Below are positions 35,029-45,326 of a stretch of DNA of 64,000 nt, piece after piece. The position numbers and the translations under genes were made by a program. Positions within the stretch are counted from its first letter, which is position 1; each line of letters begins with the position of its first letter. Location: contig JAOPYO010000172.1 in the NCBI GenBank assembly GCA_025964575.1, forward strand, positions 39,087-103,086, written 5' to 3'. The notes beneath the pieces are model-generated. The model ran no database searches and was not told the DNA's origin. It was given only the letters and a program-made list of their open reading frames with translations. This DNA comes from Actinomycetes bacterium. Its GTDB lineage: Bacteria; Actinomycetota; Actinomycetes; Streptosporangiales; Streptosporangiaceae.

Positions 35029-35508
35029 CTATAGGTGCGGTGTGGACGCCACAGGCGTCGGCGTGCGCGGGCCCGGCCGGGGCGTGGGTGGCCTCGGAGT
35101 CGATACCGGGCAGGGGAAGGTGGGCTTCGATGCCGTCGGCGTCGGGCGTGGCGTGGCCGGCCTGACCGGTGACGGCACCGGCGTCGCCATGGTGCGGGGC
35201 GCTCGCCATTTCGTCGGCGGCAATGCCGAGGGCCTGCCCGGCGTGCAGGTCGGGCGGCTCGCGGTGGGTGTCGGGTTAGGTCGGATGCTCGGGGTGGCGA
35301 CCGGGGCCGGGCCAGGTGTGCGCGCACGCGTGGGGGTGGGGGTGGGGGTGGCGGCCGGCCGGTGCTTACCGTTCGCGGCGAGCGTCAGCTGCTGCGGCCC
35401 GGAGGATCCACCGCCCAGCCAGAGACCTGCCGCCAGGGCGCCTGCGAGTCCGGTGCCGCCTGCCGCGATCCAGATCCGGCTGCGCGTGCTCACTTTCCTA
35501 TGGCTCAT
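35029..35508 (-). CDS. Anchored Pro/Thr-rich extracytoplasmic protein
   Basis: 159 aa: basic N-terminus, one membrane helix (IWIAAGGTGLAGALAAGLWL at about 13-32), then about 115 residues dominated by PTPTPT-type sequence. The same DNA on the other strand is open (35042-35593), but the minus frame has a sensible anchor. It immediately precedes the sigma gene by 41 bases in the same direction. Possible wall-spanning spacer or sensor stalk; function unknown. Confidence 0.6.
   Translation of the reverse strand: MSHRKVSTRSRIWIAAGGTGLAGALAAGLWLGGGSSGPQQLTLAANGKHRPAATPTPTPTRARTPGPAPVATPSIRPNPTPTASRPTCTPGRPSALPPTKWRAPRTMATPVPSPVRPATPRPTPTASKPTFPCPVSTPRPPTPRPGPRTPTPVASTPHL
35332..35349 (+). repeat. 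G-rich (GGGGGT)n run, potential G-quadruplex
   Basis: GGGGGTGGGGGTGGGGGT runs from 35332 to 35349, followed by GG. On the coding (minus) strand it specifies alternating Pro and Thr of the anchored protein. Slippage here would change the PT repeat number. Confidence 0.7.
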
Positions 35509-35619
35509 GGGACTCCTCGGAGGATGGCAAGGGGGGATTGCGGTACGTCCCTATAAACCTCTGGAACCTCACCTCAGGTTGTCACGGCCGTGAATTTTTC
35601 CGGGAGCACCGGAACTTTC

Positions 35620-36267
35620 TCAGTTCGGCAGCAGGTCGGGCAGCGCCTGAGCCAGCGCGCGGAAGGCCTTGCCGCGATGGCTGATGGCATCCTTCTCGGC
35701 CGCGGTCAGTTCGGCGTTCGTCCGGGTAGCCCCGTCGGCCACAAAGATCGGGTCATAGCCGAAGCCACCGTCGCCTCGAGGTGCCTCAATGATCCGGCCG
35801 TCCATCCGGCCCTCCACGCTGTGCTCCCCGCCGCCCGGCAGCACCAGCGCGGCCGCACAGGCGAAGTGGGCGCCCCGGTGCTCGGCCGCCACGTCGCCGA
35901 GCTGGTCCAGGACGAGCTCCAGATTGGCCCGGTCCTTGTCCACGGTGCCGCTACCGAACCGGCCGGACCAGCGGGCGGAGAGCACGCCGGGCATTCCGTT
36001 CAGCGCATCGACGCACAGTCCCGAGTCGTCGGAGACCGCTGGCAGGCCGGTGTGGGCGGCGATCGCCCGCGCCTTGAGCAGCGCGTTGCCGGCGAAGGTC
36101 AGCTCGGTCTCCGGCACGTCCGGTGCGGCCAGGAACCCCTCCAGCCCCACCACCTCGATGTCCTTCAGACGTTGCCCACCCGGGGAGACGACCTCCCGAA
36201 AACCCCCGAGAATTCGCCGTAGTTCCGCGATCTTCCCGGGATTCCGGGTGGCCAGGACGATCTTCAC
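35620..36267 (-). CDS. rdgB: RdgB/HAM1 non-canonical purine NTP pyrophosphatase
   Basis: Removes dITP, XTP and similar nucleotides by hydrolysis to the monophosphate. 215 aa from GTG 36267 (VKIVLATRNPGKI), six bases after GGAGGAA. Family motifs: ATRNPGK (7-13), SDDSGLCVDAL, GFGYDPIF and SHRGKA. Lies downstream of rph as in mycobacteria, but a hairpin separates the two genes. Confidence 0.95.
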   Translation of the reverse strand: MKIVLATRNPGKIAELRRILGGFREVVSPGGQRLKDIEVVGLEGFLAAPDVPETELTFAGNALLKARAIAAHTGLPAVSDDSGLCVDALNGMPGVLSARWSGRFGSGTVDKDRANLELVLDQLGDVAAEHRGAHFACAAALVLPGGGEHSVEGRMDGRIIEAPRGDGGFGYDPIFVADGATRTNAELTAAEKDAISHRGKAFRALAQALPDLLPN

Positions 36268-36289
36268 AGTCACTTCCTCCGTCTCCTCA

Positions 36290-36347
36290 CCGCCGTGATC
36301 TTGTAGTTCGGGTCGGCGTCTCCGACGCGATGCAAAGATCATGGCGG
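36290..36347. terminator. Hairpin between rph and rdgB
   Basis: CCGCCGTGATCTTG (36290-36303) pairs with CAAAGATCATGGCGG (36333-36347) with two imperfections, enclosing a second small stem. It follows the rph stop on the minus strand and carries the TGATC core seen in other hairpins here. Confidence 0.6.
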
Positions 36348-36364
36348 GAAGCGGGCGCCGGCTT

Positions 36365-37084
36365 TTAGGCGGACAGTGCCTCGTGCTGGAGGCGGGTGAG
36401 GTCGGCGCAGCCACCGAGGGCGAGATCGAGCAGCGCGTCGAGCTCGGCCCGGTCGAACGGCTGTCCTTCGGCCGTGCCCTGCACCTCGACGAATTTGCCG
36501 TTGCCGGTGCAGACCACGTTCATGTCGGTCTCGGCTGCGACGTCCTCCCCATAGCAGAGGTCCAACCGCGGTTCCCCGTTGACGACACCCACGCTGATCG
36601 CGGCGACCGAGCCGATCAGCGGGTTCCCCTTGGTCATCTTGCGTGCGGTCATCCACGCCACGGCGTCGGCCAGGGCGATGTACGCCCCCGTGATGGCTGC
36701 CGTACGGGTGCCGCCGTCGGCCTGCAGCACGTCGCAGTCGAGGACCACGGTGTTGTCGCCGAGCGCCTTGAAGTCCACACAGGCGCGGATCGACCGGCCG
36801 ACGAGCCGGGAGATCTCCTGGGTACGGCCGCCGACCTTGCCCTTCACCGACTCACGGTCGTTGCGGGTGTTGGTGGAACGCGGCAGCATCGCGTACTCGG
36901 CGGTCAGCCAGCCGAGCCCACTGTCCCGTCGCCAGCGCGGCACCGAGTTCTGTACGGAGGCGGCACACAGCACGCGAGTGTTACCGAACTCGATGAGCAC
37001 GGAACCTTCCGCGTGGTCGAGCCAGCCGCGCTGGATGCGGACGGGACGGAGCTGGTCGGTCGCACGACCGTCGGGGCGAGACAT
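36365..37084 (-). CDS. rph: Ribonuclease PH
   Basis: Phosphorolytic 3' to 5' exoribonuclease trimming tRNA 3' ends. 239 aa, normal length. Motifs: [15 protein letters not shown] start, [20 protein letters not shown] (phosphate and RNA contacts), [20 protein letters not shown] and [16 protein letters not shown]. Same order murI, MBL, rph, rdgB as Rv1338-Rv1341. Confidence 0.97.
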   Translation of the reverse strand: MSRPDGRATDQLRPVRIQRGWLDHAEGSVLIEFGNTRVLCAASVQNSVPRWRRDSGLGWLTAEYAMLPRSTNTRNDRESVKGKVGGRTQEISRLVGRSIRACVDFKALGDNTVVLDCDVLQADGGTRTAAITGAYIALADAVAWMTARKMTKGNPLIGSVAAISVGVVNGEPRLDLCYGEDVAAETDMNVVCTGNGKFVEVQGTAEGQPFDRAELDALLDLALGGCADLTRLQHEALSA

Positions 37085-37203
37085 GACCTCAGCTTATCGG
37101 CCGGGATGGGTGCCCCATCGCTGGAAAGAACACCAGTTGACATACCGGACGGGTATGAGATGGGTGAATTCGGGTGCCGTCCACCCCACTGGACGGGCGA
37201 TAT

Positions 37204-37953
37204 TCAGTCCAGGTCGTATACCGCACCCGGCTTGGCCAATTCGACGTGACCGCTGAAGCTGCTCTCCTTCGCCTCCGCGAGCGAGCGCCCCGAATCGTTC
37301 CAGGGAAGCAGATGGGTGAGAACGAGCGTGTCCACGTCGGCACGGGCCGCGTGCTCGCCGGCCTCTCGGCCGGTCAAGTGCATGTTCGGCGGATTCCTCC
37401 TTTCCAGGAATGCCGCCTCACATAGGAACACATCGGCATTTTTGGCGAGATGGACGAGCGCATCCGACTCGCCGGTGTCCCCCGAGTAGGCCAGGACCCG
37501 TCCGTTGTGTTCGATACGGAGCCCGTAGGCCTCGACCGGATGGTTCATCAGCGCCGTTGTCACCTGGAACGGGCCGATGTCGAACGGCCCCCGCCACAAC
37601 GGTTGAAAGTCAAATGTCTCTCGCATCCCGGGATTCGGATCAAGGCCGTAGGCGGCGGCCATGCGATCGGCCGTGCTGTCGGGGCCGTAAACGGGAATCC
37701 GCGGCTGCCTGCCGTCAGGGCAATACGTGCGGGCGATCCAGTAAACGCATAGATCGAGGCAGTGGTCGGGGTGCAGATGGGAGAGACAGATGGCATCGAC
37801 GTCGAACAGATCATGATATCGCTGCAGCGAGCCGATCGCGCCGTTACCGAGGTCGAGGAGCATGGAGAAGCCGTCGGCTTCGACCAGATAACACGAGGCT
37901 GGGCTGTCCGGCCCCGGGAAGCTGCCAGAGCAGCCGATGACGGTCACTCGCAC
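37204..37953 (-). CDS. MBL-fold phosphodiesterase (Rv1339-like)
   Basis: 249 aa metallo-beta-lactamase-fold hydrolase. Metal motif SHLHPDHCLDL (about 58-68), a later His in ALMNHPVEAYG, SGDTGESDAL and the final TH in VLTHLLPW. The mycobacterial homologue in the same gene position (Rv1339) is reported as an atypical class II cyclic-nucleotide phosphodiesterase, so cAMP turnover is the best guess. GTG start with GGAG upstream. Confidence 0.88.
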   Translation of the reverse strand: MRVTVIGCSGSFPGPDSPASCYLVEADGFSMLLDLGNGAIGSLQRYHDLFDVDAICLSHLHPDHCLDLCVYWIARTYCPDGRQPRIPVYGPDSTADRMAAAYGLDPNPGMRETFDFQPLWRGPFDIGPFQVTTALMNHPVEAYGLRIEHNGRVLAYSGDTGESDALVHLAKNADVFLCEAAFLERRNPPNMHLTGREAGEHAARADVDTLVLTHLLPWNDSGRSLAEAKESSFSGHVELAKPGAVYDLD

Positions 37954-37993
37954 GCTCGACTCCTAACTCGTCGACTCTGTCGCCGATCCCCGG

Positions 37994-38794
37994 TCACGCG
38001 CTATGAACACTTTCGACCGCGCCGATCTCGGGACCGAGAAATCGGCTGCCGAGTGCGGCGAAGATGGCCGGGTCGCCGGTGGCGCGGAAGATGTGCCGTG
38101 GGGGGAGGGATGACTCCGCGCAAGCGAGTCCCTGGTCGTGCAGCACTCGATAGACGTCCTTGGCGGTCTCGTCAGCACTTGAGACCAGTGTGACCCCATT
38201 TCCAACGACGTACGAGACGACTCCGGTCAGCAACGGGTAATGCGTGCAGCCGAGGATGAGGGTGTCGCAGCCCGCGTCGACGATCGGCTGAAGATAGTCG
38301 TGGGCCACTTCGAGTAGTTCGTCGCTCATCGTCACCCCGTTCTCCACGAACTCCACGAATCGAGGGCAGGCGACGCTGGTGAGCTGGATGTGCGGGGCGG
38401 CGGTGAACGCGTCCTCGTACGACCGGCTGGTGACCGTCGCACGGGTCGCGATCAATCCGACCTTGCCGTTGTTCGTGGCACGGGCGGCCCGCCGGGTGGC
38501 CGGATTGATCACCTCGACGACAGGCACGTCATAGCGCTCCCGGGCGTCTCGCAACATGGCCGCGCTGGCGCTGTTGCAGGCGATCACCAGCATCTTGACG
38601 CCCTCCTTGACCAGGTGGTCCAGGCAGTCGAGGGCGTAGGCGCGGACCTCGGCGATCGGCCTGGGCCCGTACGGCTGATGCGCGGTGTCGGCGACGTAGA
38701 AGATCGGCTCACCGGGTAGCTGATCGAGGATGGCTCGGGCGACGGTGAGCCCGCCGACCCCGCTGTCGAAAATCCCGATGGGCGCATTGGACAT
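37994..38794 (-). CDS. murI: Glutamate racemase
   Basis: Makes D-glutamate for peptidoglycan. 266 aa from ATG 38794 ([20 protein letters not shown]). The two catalytic cysteines are in [10 protein letters not shown] and [11 protein letters not shown]. The longer frame to 38875 adds non-homologous residues and is rejected. First gene of the murI-MBL-rph-rdgB direction. Confidence 0.97.
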   Translation of the reverse strand: MSNAPIGIFDSGVGGLTVARAILDQLPGEPIFYVADTAHQPYGPRPIAEVRAYALDCLDHLVKEGVKMLVIACNSASAAMLRDARERYDVPVVEVINPATRRAARATNNGKVGLIATRATVTSRSYEDAFTAAPHIQLTSVACPRFVEFVENGVTMSDELLEVAHDYLQPIVDAGCDTLILGCTHYPLLTGVVSYVVGNGVTLVSSADETAKDVYRVLHDQGLACAESSLPPRHIFRATGDPAIFAALGSRFLGPEIGAVESVHSA

Positions 38795-38896
38795 GGTCCA
38801 ACAGGCTAGGCGACATCCAGCCGTAACAGTGTGTCGTGCGCTGTACATCACACGGCTTCGTGGCGGCGGGGCCACCTGCCACCGGGTCCGGGCCGG

Positions 38897-39706
38897 TCAC
38901 CGGTCCGTGGAGACACCCGCCTTGCCGCGTCCGACGCGGGCGATCTGGCGGCTCTGTGCGACCAGCCGGCCGGTCGAGTCCCAGACCTCGGTCTCTTCGT
39001 CGAACCAACCATCGCTGACCAGCCGCCCGCTGGCGTGCACCGACAGCCAGCCGGGCGCCGGTTCGGCCCGCATGTGCCAGGTCAACTCGACCGTCGGCGC
39101 CCAGCCGTACGAGCCGAGGTTGAGCACGACCGGCGGGAGGGCGTCCACGGCGAGGGCGAGAACGAACGCATCGGGTGTCTGGTCCTCGTGCAGCCGAAAA
39201 TGGGCGGCCTGTTCCAGCCGTCCGCTGGGCCGCCCGTCGAGCCAGCCCATCACGGCCGGATCGAACCGCATGTCCACCCGGTCAGCGAAGCCACGGTCCC
39301 CTTTGCCGGAGTCGAAGGTGAGGCACTGGTCCACCGGCGGCAGCTGCGGCGGCTCGCCGGACCAGACCGGGTCGGCGTCGCTCGCGAGAGTGCCGGTGGT
39401 CACCGTGGCGTCCACGATGGGGTGACCACCCTGCACGAGAGAGACCCGGGCGGTGGCCGCCGTGCGGCCCGTCTTCCGTGATTCGACCCACACTTCGGCC
39501 GGTCCGGGCTGGGCCAGCCGCAGGAAGTTCGCGCTCGTCGCGACGGGGTGGGTGTGGGGGGACGCGTCCACGGCCGCTCGCAGCAGGGTGGCCATGAGAT
39601 ACCCGCCGTTGAGAGCCTCACCGAAGCTGAACCCGCCATCGAGTTCGACCTGGTAGCGGCCGTCTTCCCGTCGCTTCACGGCTGTGGCGTCATCGAACCT
39701 CGTCAT
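38897..39706 (-). CDS. Acyl-CoA thioesterase-like double hotdog protein
   Basis: 269 aa from ATG 39706, with AAAAGGG upstream. Two hotdog folds are suggested by GGFSFGEALNGGYLMATLLR in the N-half and FVLALAVDALPPVVLNLGSY with VELTWHMRAEPAPGWLSV in the C-half, as in the TesB-like thioesterase_3 family. Probably hydrolyses acyl-CoA. It occupies the place of the rhomboid gene found here in mycobacteria. Confidence 0.85.
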   Translation of the reverse strand: MTRFDDATAVKRREDGRYQVELDGGFSFGEALNGGYLMATLLRAAVDASPHTHPVATSANFLRLAQPGPAEVWVESRKTGRTAATARVSLVQGGHPIVDATVTTGTLASDADPVWSGEPPQLPPVDQCLTFDSGKGDRGFADRVDMRFDPAVMGWLDGRPSGRLEQAAHFRLHEDQTPDAFVLALAVDALPPVVLNLGSYGWAPTVELTWHMRAEPAPGWLSVHASGRLVSDGWFDEETEVWDSTGRLVAQSRQIARVGRGKAGVSTDR

Positions 39707-39875
39707 GTGACCCTTTTCTCCAGCCCCGCAGGGAGCCCGCCCACCAAGCGAATCCGGTTCGGTCCGAACTTTATCCTGTGACATCCAGCTGATCGACATG
39801 CGGTAGGAATGCATACAGATACCGCCCATGCGACAGATCGGTACTCTTGGGAATCCACCGACGCGGAGAAAACCT

Positions 39876-40937
39876 GTGACGCTGCACGAATCGAAGCACG
39901 CCGGCTACACCGACCTCGGCCGACTCCAGCATTTCCTCGGGGAGACGGATACCTTCCAGCCCGGAGGCCCACCTCCGAACTCACCGGCCGCACCCGGCTC
40001 GGTGCCCCCGCCAGGCATGCCGCCGGCGGGAGGCTCCCCCGCGGTCCCGTCAGTGATGCCATCGGTGGTCCCGCCGATGCCCCCGCAATCGGCATCACGG
40101 CTGTCCCAGCGCCTCCTCTACAAGCATGCCGATCTAGGCCCGCTGCGCTCCGACCCCGACCGGCGTCCCCCTACCGGTGAGGACGACTGTTTCGATCAGC
40201 TGGCCCGCTTCGCCGAGTCCGAGCCCTGGTCCGGACCCGCGTCGGCGCGCCTTGGCGGCGTTCCGGGCTCGGTGGGGCGCGATGAGCTATGGGTGCTGCG
40301 GGAGTACGTCGAGTGGACCTTCGAGCGGCTGCACCAGCAGCGCCAGGTCCTCACCTCTCCGGACGGCGCGTACAGCCTGTTCAACACCGGTCTGGCCACC
40401 GCGCAGCAGGAGACCATCTACGGGCTGTTCGTGCCCAATCGGAACCCGGACGGCGCCCCCTGGCAGCTGGCCGGCTGGTATCCGGAGAGCGAGCGCCGGT
40501 TGCCCGACCACTTCCCCGAGCTGCCCGGCTTCGCCACCTACACTGAGTCGCCCGGAGACTTCGTGTACGACTGGCGCCGCGAGCTGACGGTGAATCCGAA
40601 GCATCTGCTGGAGTCACAGGAGAACCTCGGCAGCCTGCCCGATCCGCTTCGCAGCAACCCCTACCAGGCCAGCCTGGTGCTGGAAGGTGCGGTCCGGCGG
40701 GCCGAGGCCCGGGCCCGGCGCAGTTACCGCGCCGCCGTGCCCTGCTGGGACCCGGCGGCCGAGCGGGTACAGCTGCTGCTGCCCTTGGCGCTGACCACCC
40801 CGGAGACGGTGGACGTGGCGCTGGTGGTGTCCCGTGAGGGCGAGACCTACCGAGGCAACACGGTGCTCGGCCTGGACATGGCCTATGCCCGCGCCCGTCA
40901 GATCGCCCGCCCCGAGGAGTGGCTCAGCGCCAAGTAA
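39876..40937 (+). CDS. DUF3825-type protein
   Basis: 353 aa from GTG 39876 (GGAGAA upstream). A Pro-rich disordered segment (about 30-80) separates a short N-terminal helix from a globular domain with SLFNTGLATAQQETIYGLFV, VYDWRRELTVNPKHLL and LLLPLALTTPETVDVALVVS, the pattern of DUF3825. That domain occurs with RNA-binding or regulatory modules, but its activity is not established. Divergent from the thioesterase gene and convergent with cysM. Confidence 0.7.
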   Translation: MTLHESKHAGYTDLGRLQHFLGETDTFQPGGPPPNSPAAPGSVPPPGMPPAGGSPAVPSVMPSVVPPMPPQSASRLSQRLLYKHADLGPLRSDPDRRPPTGEDDCFDQLARFAESEPWSGPASARLGGVPGSVGRDELWVLREYVEWTFERLHQQRQVLTSPDGAYSLFNTGLATAQQETIYGLFVPNRNPDGAPWQLAGWYPESERRLPDHFPELPGFATYTESPGDFVYDWRRELTVNPKHLLESQENLGSLPDPLRSNPYQASLVLEGAVRRAEARARRSYRAAVPCWDPAAERVQLLLPLALTTPETVDVALVVSREGETYRGNTVLGLDMAYARARQIARPEEWLSAK

Positions 40938-41014
40938 CGCGAGGCCGCACGTCACCGACAGTGTATGCTGAGTCGTGCCGGAGTCGCGCCGAAGGAACCA
41001 GCGGACGAACACTG

Positions 41015-42237
<1,223 letters not shown>

Positions 42238-42346
42238 GGGAATGCTCTCTTTCGCGTCGTTCGGACTGCCACCGGAGTCAACACGGTGATGCGCCCGGGG
42301 AATTCCAGAAGATGACGGAGGATGACCAGGAAGAGCGGAGAACGCG

Positions 42347-42451
42347 TCAGCGACAGTCGTAGACGACTTCGGAGCGGGAGTGCCCGAACAGGAAGTTCTG
42401 CACAGGCGACACGGACAGGGCCTGTCTTGGCCTCCGCTGAATCGTCTGCAT
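42347..42451 (-). CDS. Candidate 34-aa small protein in the mec-cysO gap
   Basis: ATG at 42451, 17 bases after the mec stop, encoding MQTIQRRPRQALSVSPVQNF and ending VVYDCR then TGA. Third positions are about 80 percent G or C, like real genes here. The ribosome site is weak. The Cys-Arg end before the stop is what a cysteine-responsive leader peptide would carry, and CACCG/CGGTG can form a small hairpin further on before cysO. A small conserved protein is equally possible. Confidence 0.45.
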   Translation of the reverse strand: MQTIQRRPRQALSVSPVQNFLFGHSRSEVVYDCR

Positions 42452-42468
42452 GAGTCCAGTTTACCGAG

Positions 42469-42885
42469 TCAGGCGTACGACTCGACGACGCGGACCTCTT
42501 CCTCGGTCACCTCTCCGTCGACGATGCGGTACGAGCGGAACTCGACGTCCTCGGGATCCCGGGTGGACACCAGCACATAGTGCGCGTTCGGCTCGGACGC
42601 GTAGGTGATGTCGGTGCGTGACGGGTAGGCCTCCGTGGCGGTGTGCGAGTGATAGATCACGACCGGCTCCTCGTCCTGATCGTCCATCTCCCGCCAGACC
42701 CGGAGCTGCTCCAGGGAGTCGAAACGGTAGAACGTCGGTGAGCGCTCGGCGTTCTCCATCGGGATGAAGCGGCCCGGCCGGTCCGAGCCGAGCGCCCCGG
42801 CGACCACGCCGCACGCCTCGTCGGGATGATCCGCGCGGGCATGAGCAATGATCTTGTCAACGATGGCCCGTTCGATGGTCAGCAT
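42469..42885 (-). CDS. mec: Mec+ metallo-isopeptidase (JAB1/MPN/Mov34)
   Basis: Releases cysteine from CysO-cysteine. 138 aa. JAMM zinc motif: HSHTATEAYPSRTD (HxH and Asp) with the upstream Glu in the DEACGVVAG segment. Sits two genes upstream of cysM in the standard cysteine-from-phosphoserine cluster. Confidence 0.95.
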   Translation of the reverse strand: MLTIERAIVDKIIAHARADHPDEACGVVAGALGSDRPGRFIPMENAERSPTFYRFDSLEQLRVWREMDDQDEEPVVIYHSHTATEAYPSRTDITYASEPNAHYVLVSTRDPEDVEFRSYRIVDGEVTEEEVRVVESYA

Positions 42886-42906
42886 GGACCAGAGTTTATT
42901 GAAGCG

Positions 42907-43446
42907 TCACAGGCTGTTGACGAGGGTGTCCTGGAGCAGCGTCAGCCAGTCGTAGATGGCGAACATCGCGTAGCGCGGATCCTCCCAATCGAGCCCGGCC
43001 AACCGCTCGTAGGAGTCCTCGGAGATCTCCAGCCGGGTGCCGAGCGCGAGCCGCAGATCGTTGAGCGCCCGCAGCCAGGCCTGGGCCTCATCCGCGTCGA
43101 GGATGATCTTGCCCTCGACGCCGAGATCCCCGCTCAGGCTCTTGAGCATGGTCTCGGCGGCGGCCCGCTTGCCGTCGCGCAGCGAGGCCTCGGTGTAACG
43201 GCGGAACTCACCGGCCGCCGCGGGATCCTCCTGGTAGCCGTCGGGGAAGAGCCGGGCCAGCACCGGGTCCTCGGGCACCTCGGTGTTCTCGGAGATGCCG
43301 AGCTCGGCCAGGCCCGGATCACCGTCGGGCATCCGGCCCATCAGTTCGAGCAACTGCTCGGCCAGGCCGCGCAGGATGGCGGCCTCCTCCTCGGCCAGCT
43401 GGAGGGTGATCCGCCGCTGGCGGTCCTGCCGAAACCCCCTGGACAC
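42907..43446 (-). CDS. DUF2017 family protein
   Basis: 179 aa, helical, acidic in its centre. Contains EEEAAILRGLAEQLLELMG near the N-terminus and YDWLTLLQDTLVNSL at the C-terminus, the DUF2017 pattern. The GTG start follows the clpS stop with no spacer (TGAGTG), so it is co-translated with ClpS. Equivalent to Rv1332. A role in ClpS-dependent proteolysis is suspected only from context. Confidence 0.9.
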   Translation of the reverse strand: MSRGFRQDRQRRITLQLAEEEAAILRGLAEQLLELMGRMPDGDPGLAELGISENTEVPEDPVLARLFPDGYQEDPAAAGEFRRYTEASLRDGKRAAAETMLKSLSGDLGVEGKIILDADEAQAWLRALNDLRLALGTRLEISEDSYERLAGLDWEDPRYAMFAIYDWLTLLQDTLVNSL

Positions 43447-43779
43447 TCAGTCGTCCCGCTTGACCGTGGCCCACAGGCCAAAGGAGTGCAAAATCTCCAC
43501 GTCTCGTTCCATCTCCTCGCGCGTGCCGATCGACACGACGGCACGACCCTTGTGGTGGACGTCGAGCATGAGCTTCTCCGCCTTGTCCTTGGCATAGCCG
43601 AAGACCGTCTGGAACACGTACGTGACGTACGACATCAGGTTGATCGGGTCGTTCCAGACAATCGCCAGCCACGGCCGGTCGGGACTCATTTCCTCGTCCG
43701 TCGTGGGCCGCTCGACCTCGACCGGTGATGGTGCGGTCAATATGAGCCCCCCTTCCTGCGCGTGGACCTGCCCATCCAT
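43447..43779 (-). CDS. clpS: ClpS N-end-rule adaptor
   Basis: Delivers N-degron substrates to ClpC/ClpA-ClpP. 110 aa from ATG 43779 with a 40-residue flexible extension. Core motif [20 protein letters not shown] (N-degron and ClpC contacts), then [17 protein letters not shown]. Divergent from pncB with only 31 bases between the starts, so the promoters must overlap or one lies inside the other gene. Confidence 0.95.
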   Translation of the reverse strand: MDGQVHAQEGGLILTAPSPVEVERPTTDEEMSPDRPWLAIVWNDPINLMSYVTYVFQTVFGYAKDKAEKLMLDVHHKGRAVVSIGTREEMERDVEILHSFGLWATVKRDD

Positions 43780-43810
43780 GGTGCACACACCGAGGCTTAG
43801 TGTTCCACTC

Positions 43811-45109
43811 GTGGATGACGCAAGCTCACTGCTCACAGATCATTATGAGCTGACCATGCTGCAAGGAGCCGTCAAGAGCGGCACCGCGTCGCGCAGGTCG
43901 GTCTTCGAGGTGTTCGCACGGCACCTGCCCGAGGGACGCCGGTACGGCGTGGTCGCCGGCACCGGGCGGCTGCTCGACGCGCTGGAGTCGTTCGTCTTCG
44001 ACGAACCCACGCTGGAGTTCCTGACCTCCACCGGGGTGATCGACGACGCCACGGCCAGCTGGCTGTCGGGCTATCGGTTCTCCGGGGACATCTGGGGCTA
44101 TGCCGAGGGCGACTGCTATTTCCCGGGCTCACCGATCCTCGTGGTGGAGGGGACGTTCGCCGAGGCGGTGATCCTGGAGACCCTGATCCTGTCGGTGTTC
44201 AACCATGACTGCGCGATCGCGGCGGCGGCCTCCCGGATGGTGCACGCCGCCGGTGACCGCCCGCTGATCGAGATGGGGTCACGGCGCACCCACGAGATGG
44301 CCGCGGTGGCCGCGGCCCGCGCCGCGTACCTGACCGGGTTCGCGACCACGTCGAACCTGGCGGCCGGCCGCCTCTACGGCGTGCCCACCGCGGGCACCAG
44401 CGCACACGCGTTCACGCTGCTGCACGACAGCGAACGGCACGCCTTCACGGCCCAGCTGGCCTCTTCGGGGTCCGCCACGACGCTGCTGGTGGACACCTAT
44501 GACGTCGAGCGGGCGGTCCGTACGGCCGTGGAGCTGGCCGGTCCCGCACTGGGAGCGGTACGGCTGGACAGCGGCGATCTGGGGACCGTGGCGCGGGAGG
44601 TACGAGCCCTTCTCGACTCGCTGGGCGCCCACCAGACCAGGATCGTCGTCACCGGCGACCTGGACGAGTACGCGATCGCGGCGCTGGCCGCGGCCCCCGT
44701 CGACGGGTACGGCGTCGGCACCTCACTGGTCACCGGTTCCGGAGCGCCGACCGCCGCGCTGGTCTACAAGCTGGTCGCCCGCGCGGACTCGCCCGACCCG
44801 GACGCGCCGCTCCGGTCGGTGGCCAAGCTCTCCGTGGGCAAGCCCAGCATCGGCGGCCGCAAGTGGGCGGTCCGGCACATCGATGGCGAGGGCGTCGCTC
44901 AGGCAGAGATCGTCTCCACCAGCCGGCCCGAACCGGGACCGCACGACCGCTCTCTGCTGGTGCCCCTGGTCCGCGGCGGCAAAGTGGTGCAGCGTGAACC
45001 GTTGGAGACCGTACGGGAGCGGCACACGCGGGCCATCGGGGAGCTCCCGCCGCACTCCCTGCAGCTCTCCCGCGGCTACGCCGCCATCCCCACCGAATTC
45101 ACGGGCTGA
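43811..45109 (+). CDS. pncB: Nicotinate phosphoribosyltransferase
   Basis: Forms nicotinate mononucleotide from nicotinate and PRPP for NAD salvage. 432 aa from GTG 43811 ([20 protein letters not shown]). The phosphoribosylation histidine region is [19 protein letters not shown], and the PRPP loop is [16 protein letters not shown]. The longer frame to 43622 lies over clpS and is rejected. Followed by pncA, giving a complete nicotinamide-to-NaMN branch. Confidence 0.96.
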   Translation: MDDASSLLTDHYELTMLQGAVKSGTASRRSVFEVFARHLPEGRRYGVVAGTGRLLDALESFVFDEPTLEFLTSTGVIDDATASWLSGYRFSGDIWGYAEGDCYFPGSPILVVEGTFAEAVILETLILSVFNHDCAIAAAASRMVHAAGDRPLIEMGSRRTHEMAAVAAARAAYLTGFATTSNLAAGRLYGVPTAGTSAHAFTLLHDSERHAFTAQLASSGSATTLLVDTYDVERAVRTAVELAGPALGAVRLDSGDLGTVAREVRALLDSLGAHQTRIVVTGDLDEYAIAALAAAPVDGYGVGTSLVTGSGAPTAALVYKLVARADSPDPDAPLRSVAKLSVGKPSIGGRKWAVRHIDGEGVAQAEIVSTSRPEPGPHDRSLLVPLVRGGKVVQREPLETVRERHTRAIGELPPHSLQLSRGYAAIPTEFTG

Positions 45110-45159
45110 TGACCGAACGCGACACTCACCACGGACGGACCCGTGAGGTAGCGTCCCGT

Positions 45160-45191
45160 GTGTCGGAGAACCGCCGTGTCGGTGAACCACG
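45160..45191 (+). repeat. 16-bp imperfect tandem repeat
   Basis: GTGTCGGAGAACCGCC (45160-45175) and GTGTCGGTGAACCACG (45176-45191) are adjacent and match at 13 of 16 bases. It lies just upstream of the duplicated pncA 5' end, marking the gap as prone to local duplication. Confidence 0.6.
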
Positions 45192-45233
45192 GGGAACCCG
45201 ACGAACCATGCGAGCGGGCGCGAGGAGCGGGCG

Positions 45234-45326
45234 ATGGGCAAGGCGTTGATCATCGTGGACGTGCAGAATGATTCCCGCGAGAACACGTGCGGGTCGCTAC
45301 CCCACGGCACAAGGAGCACCCGATGA
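45234..45326 (+). CDS. Leader ORF made from a duplicated pncA 5' end
   Basis: 30-codon frame MGKALIIVDVQNDSRENTCG and onward, ending TGA at 45324-45326, which overlaps the pncA ATG (45323) by one ATGA. Bases 45243-45273 are identical to pncA bases 45332-45362 (31 of 31), and GCGGGTCGCTACCC recurs at 45289-45302 and 45372-45385. So an 83-89 bp partial tandem duplication of the pncA start created an upstream ORF coupled to pncA; pncA's own SD (AAGGAG) lies within it. Confidence 0.7.
   Translation: MGKALIIVDVQNDSRENTCGSLPHGTRSTR

Noticed and set aside
35042..35593. 183-aa plus-strand frame rich in Gly and Val
   Set aside because: Antisense of the anchored Pro/Thr protein, whose membrane helix and context are more convincing; G-rich repeat runs explain the open frame.
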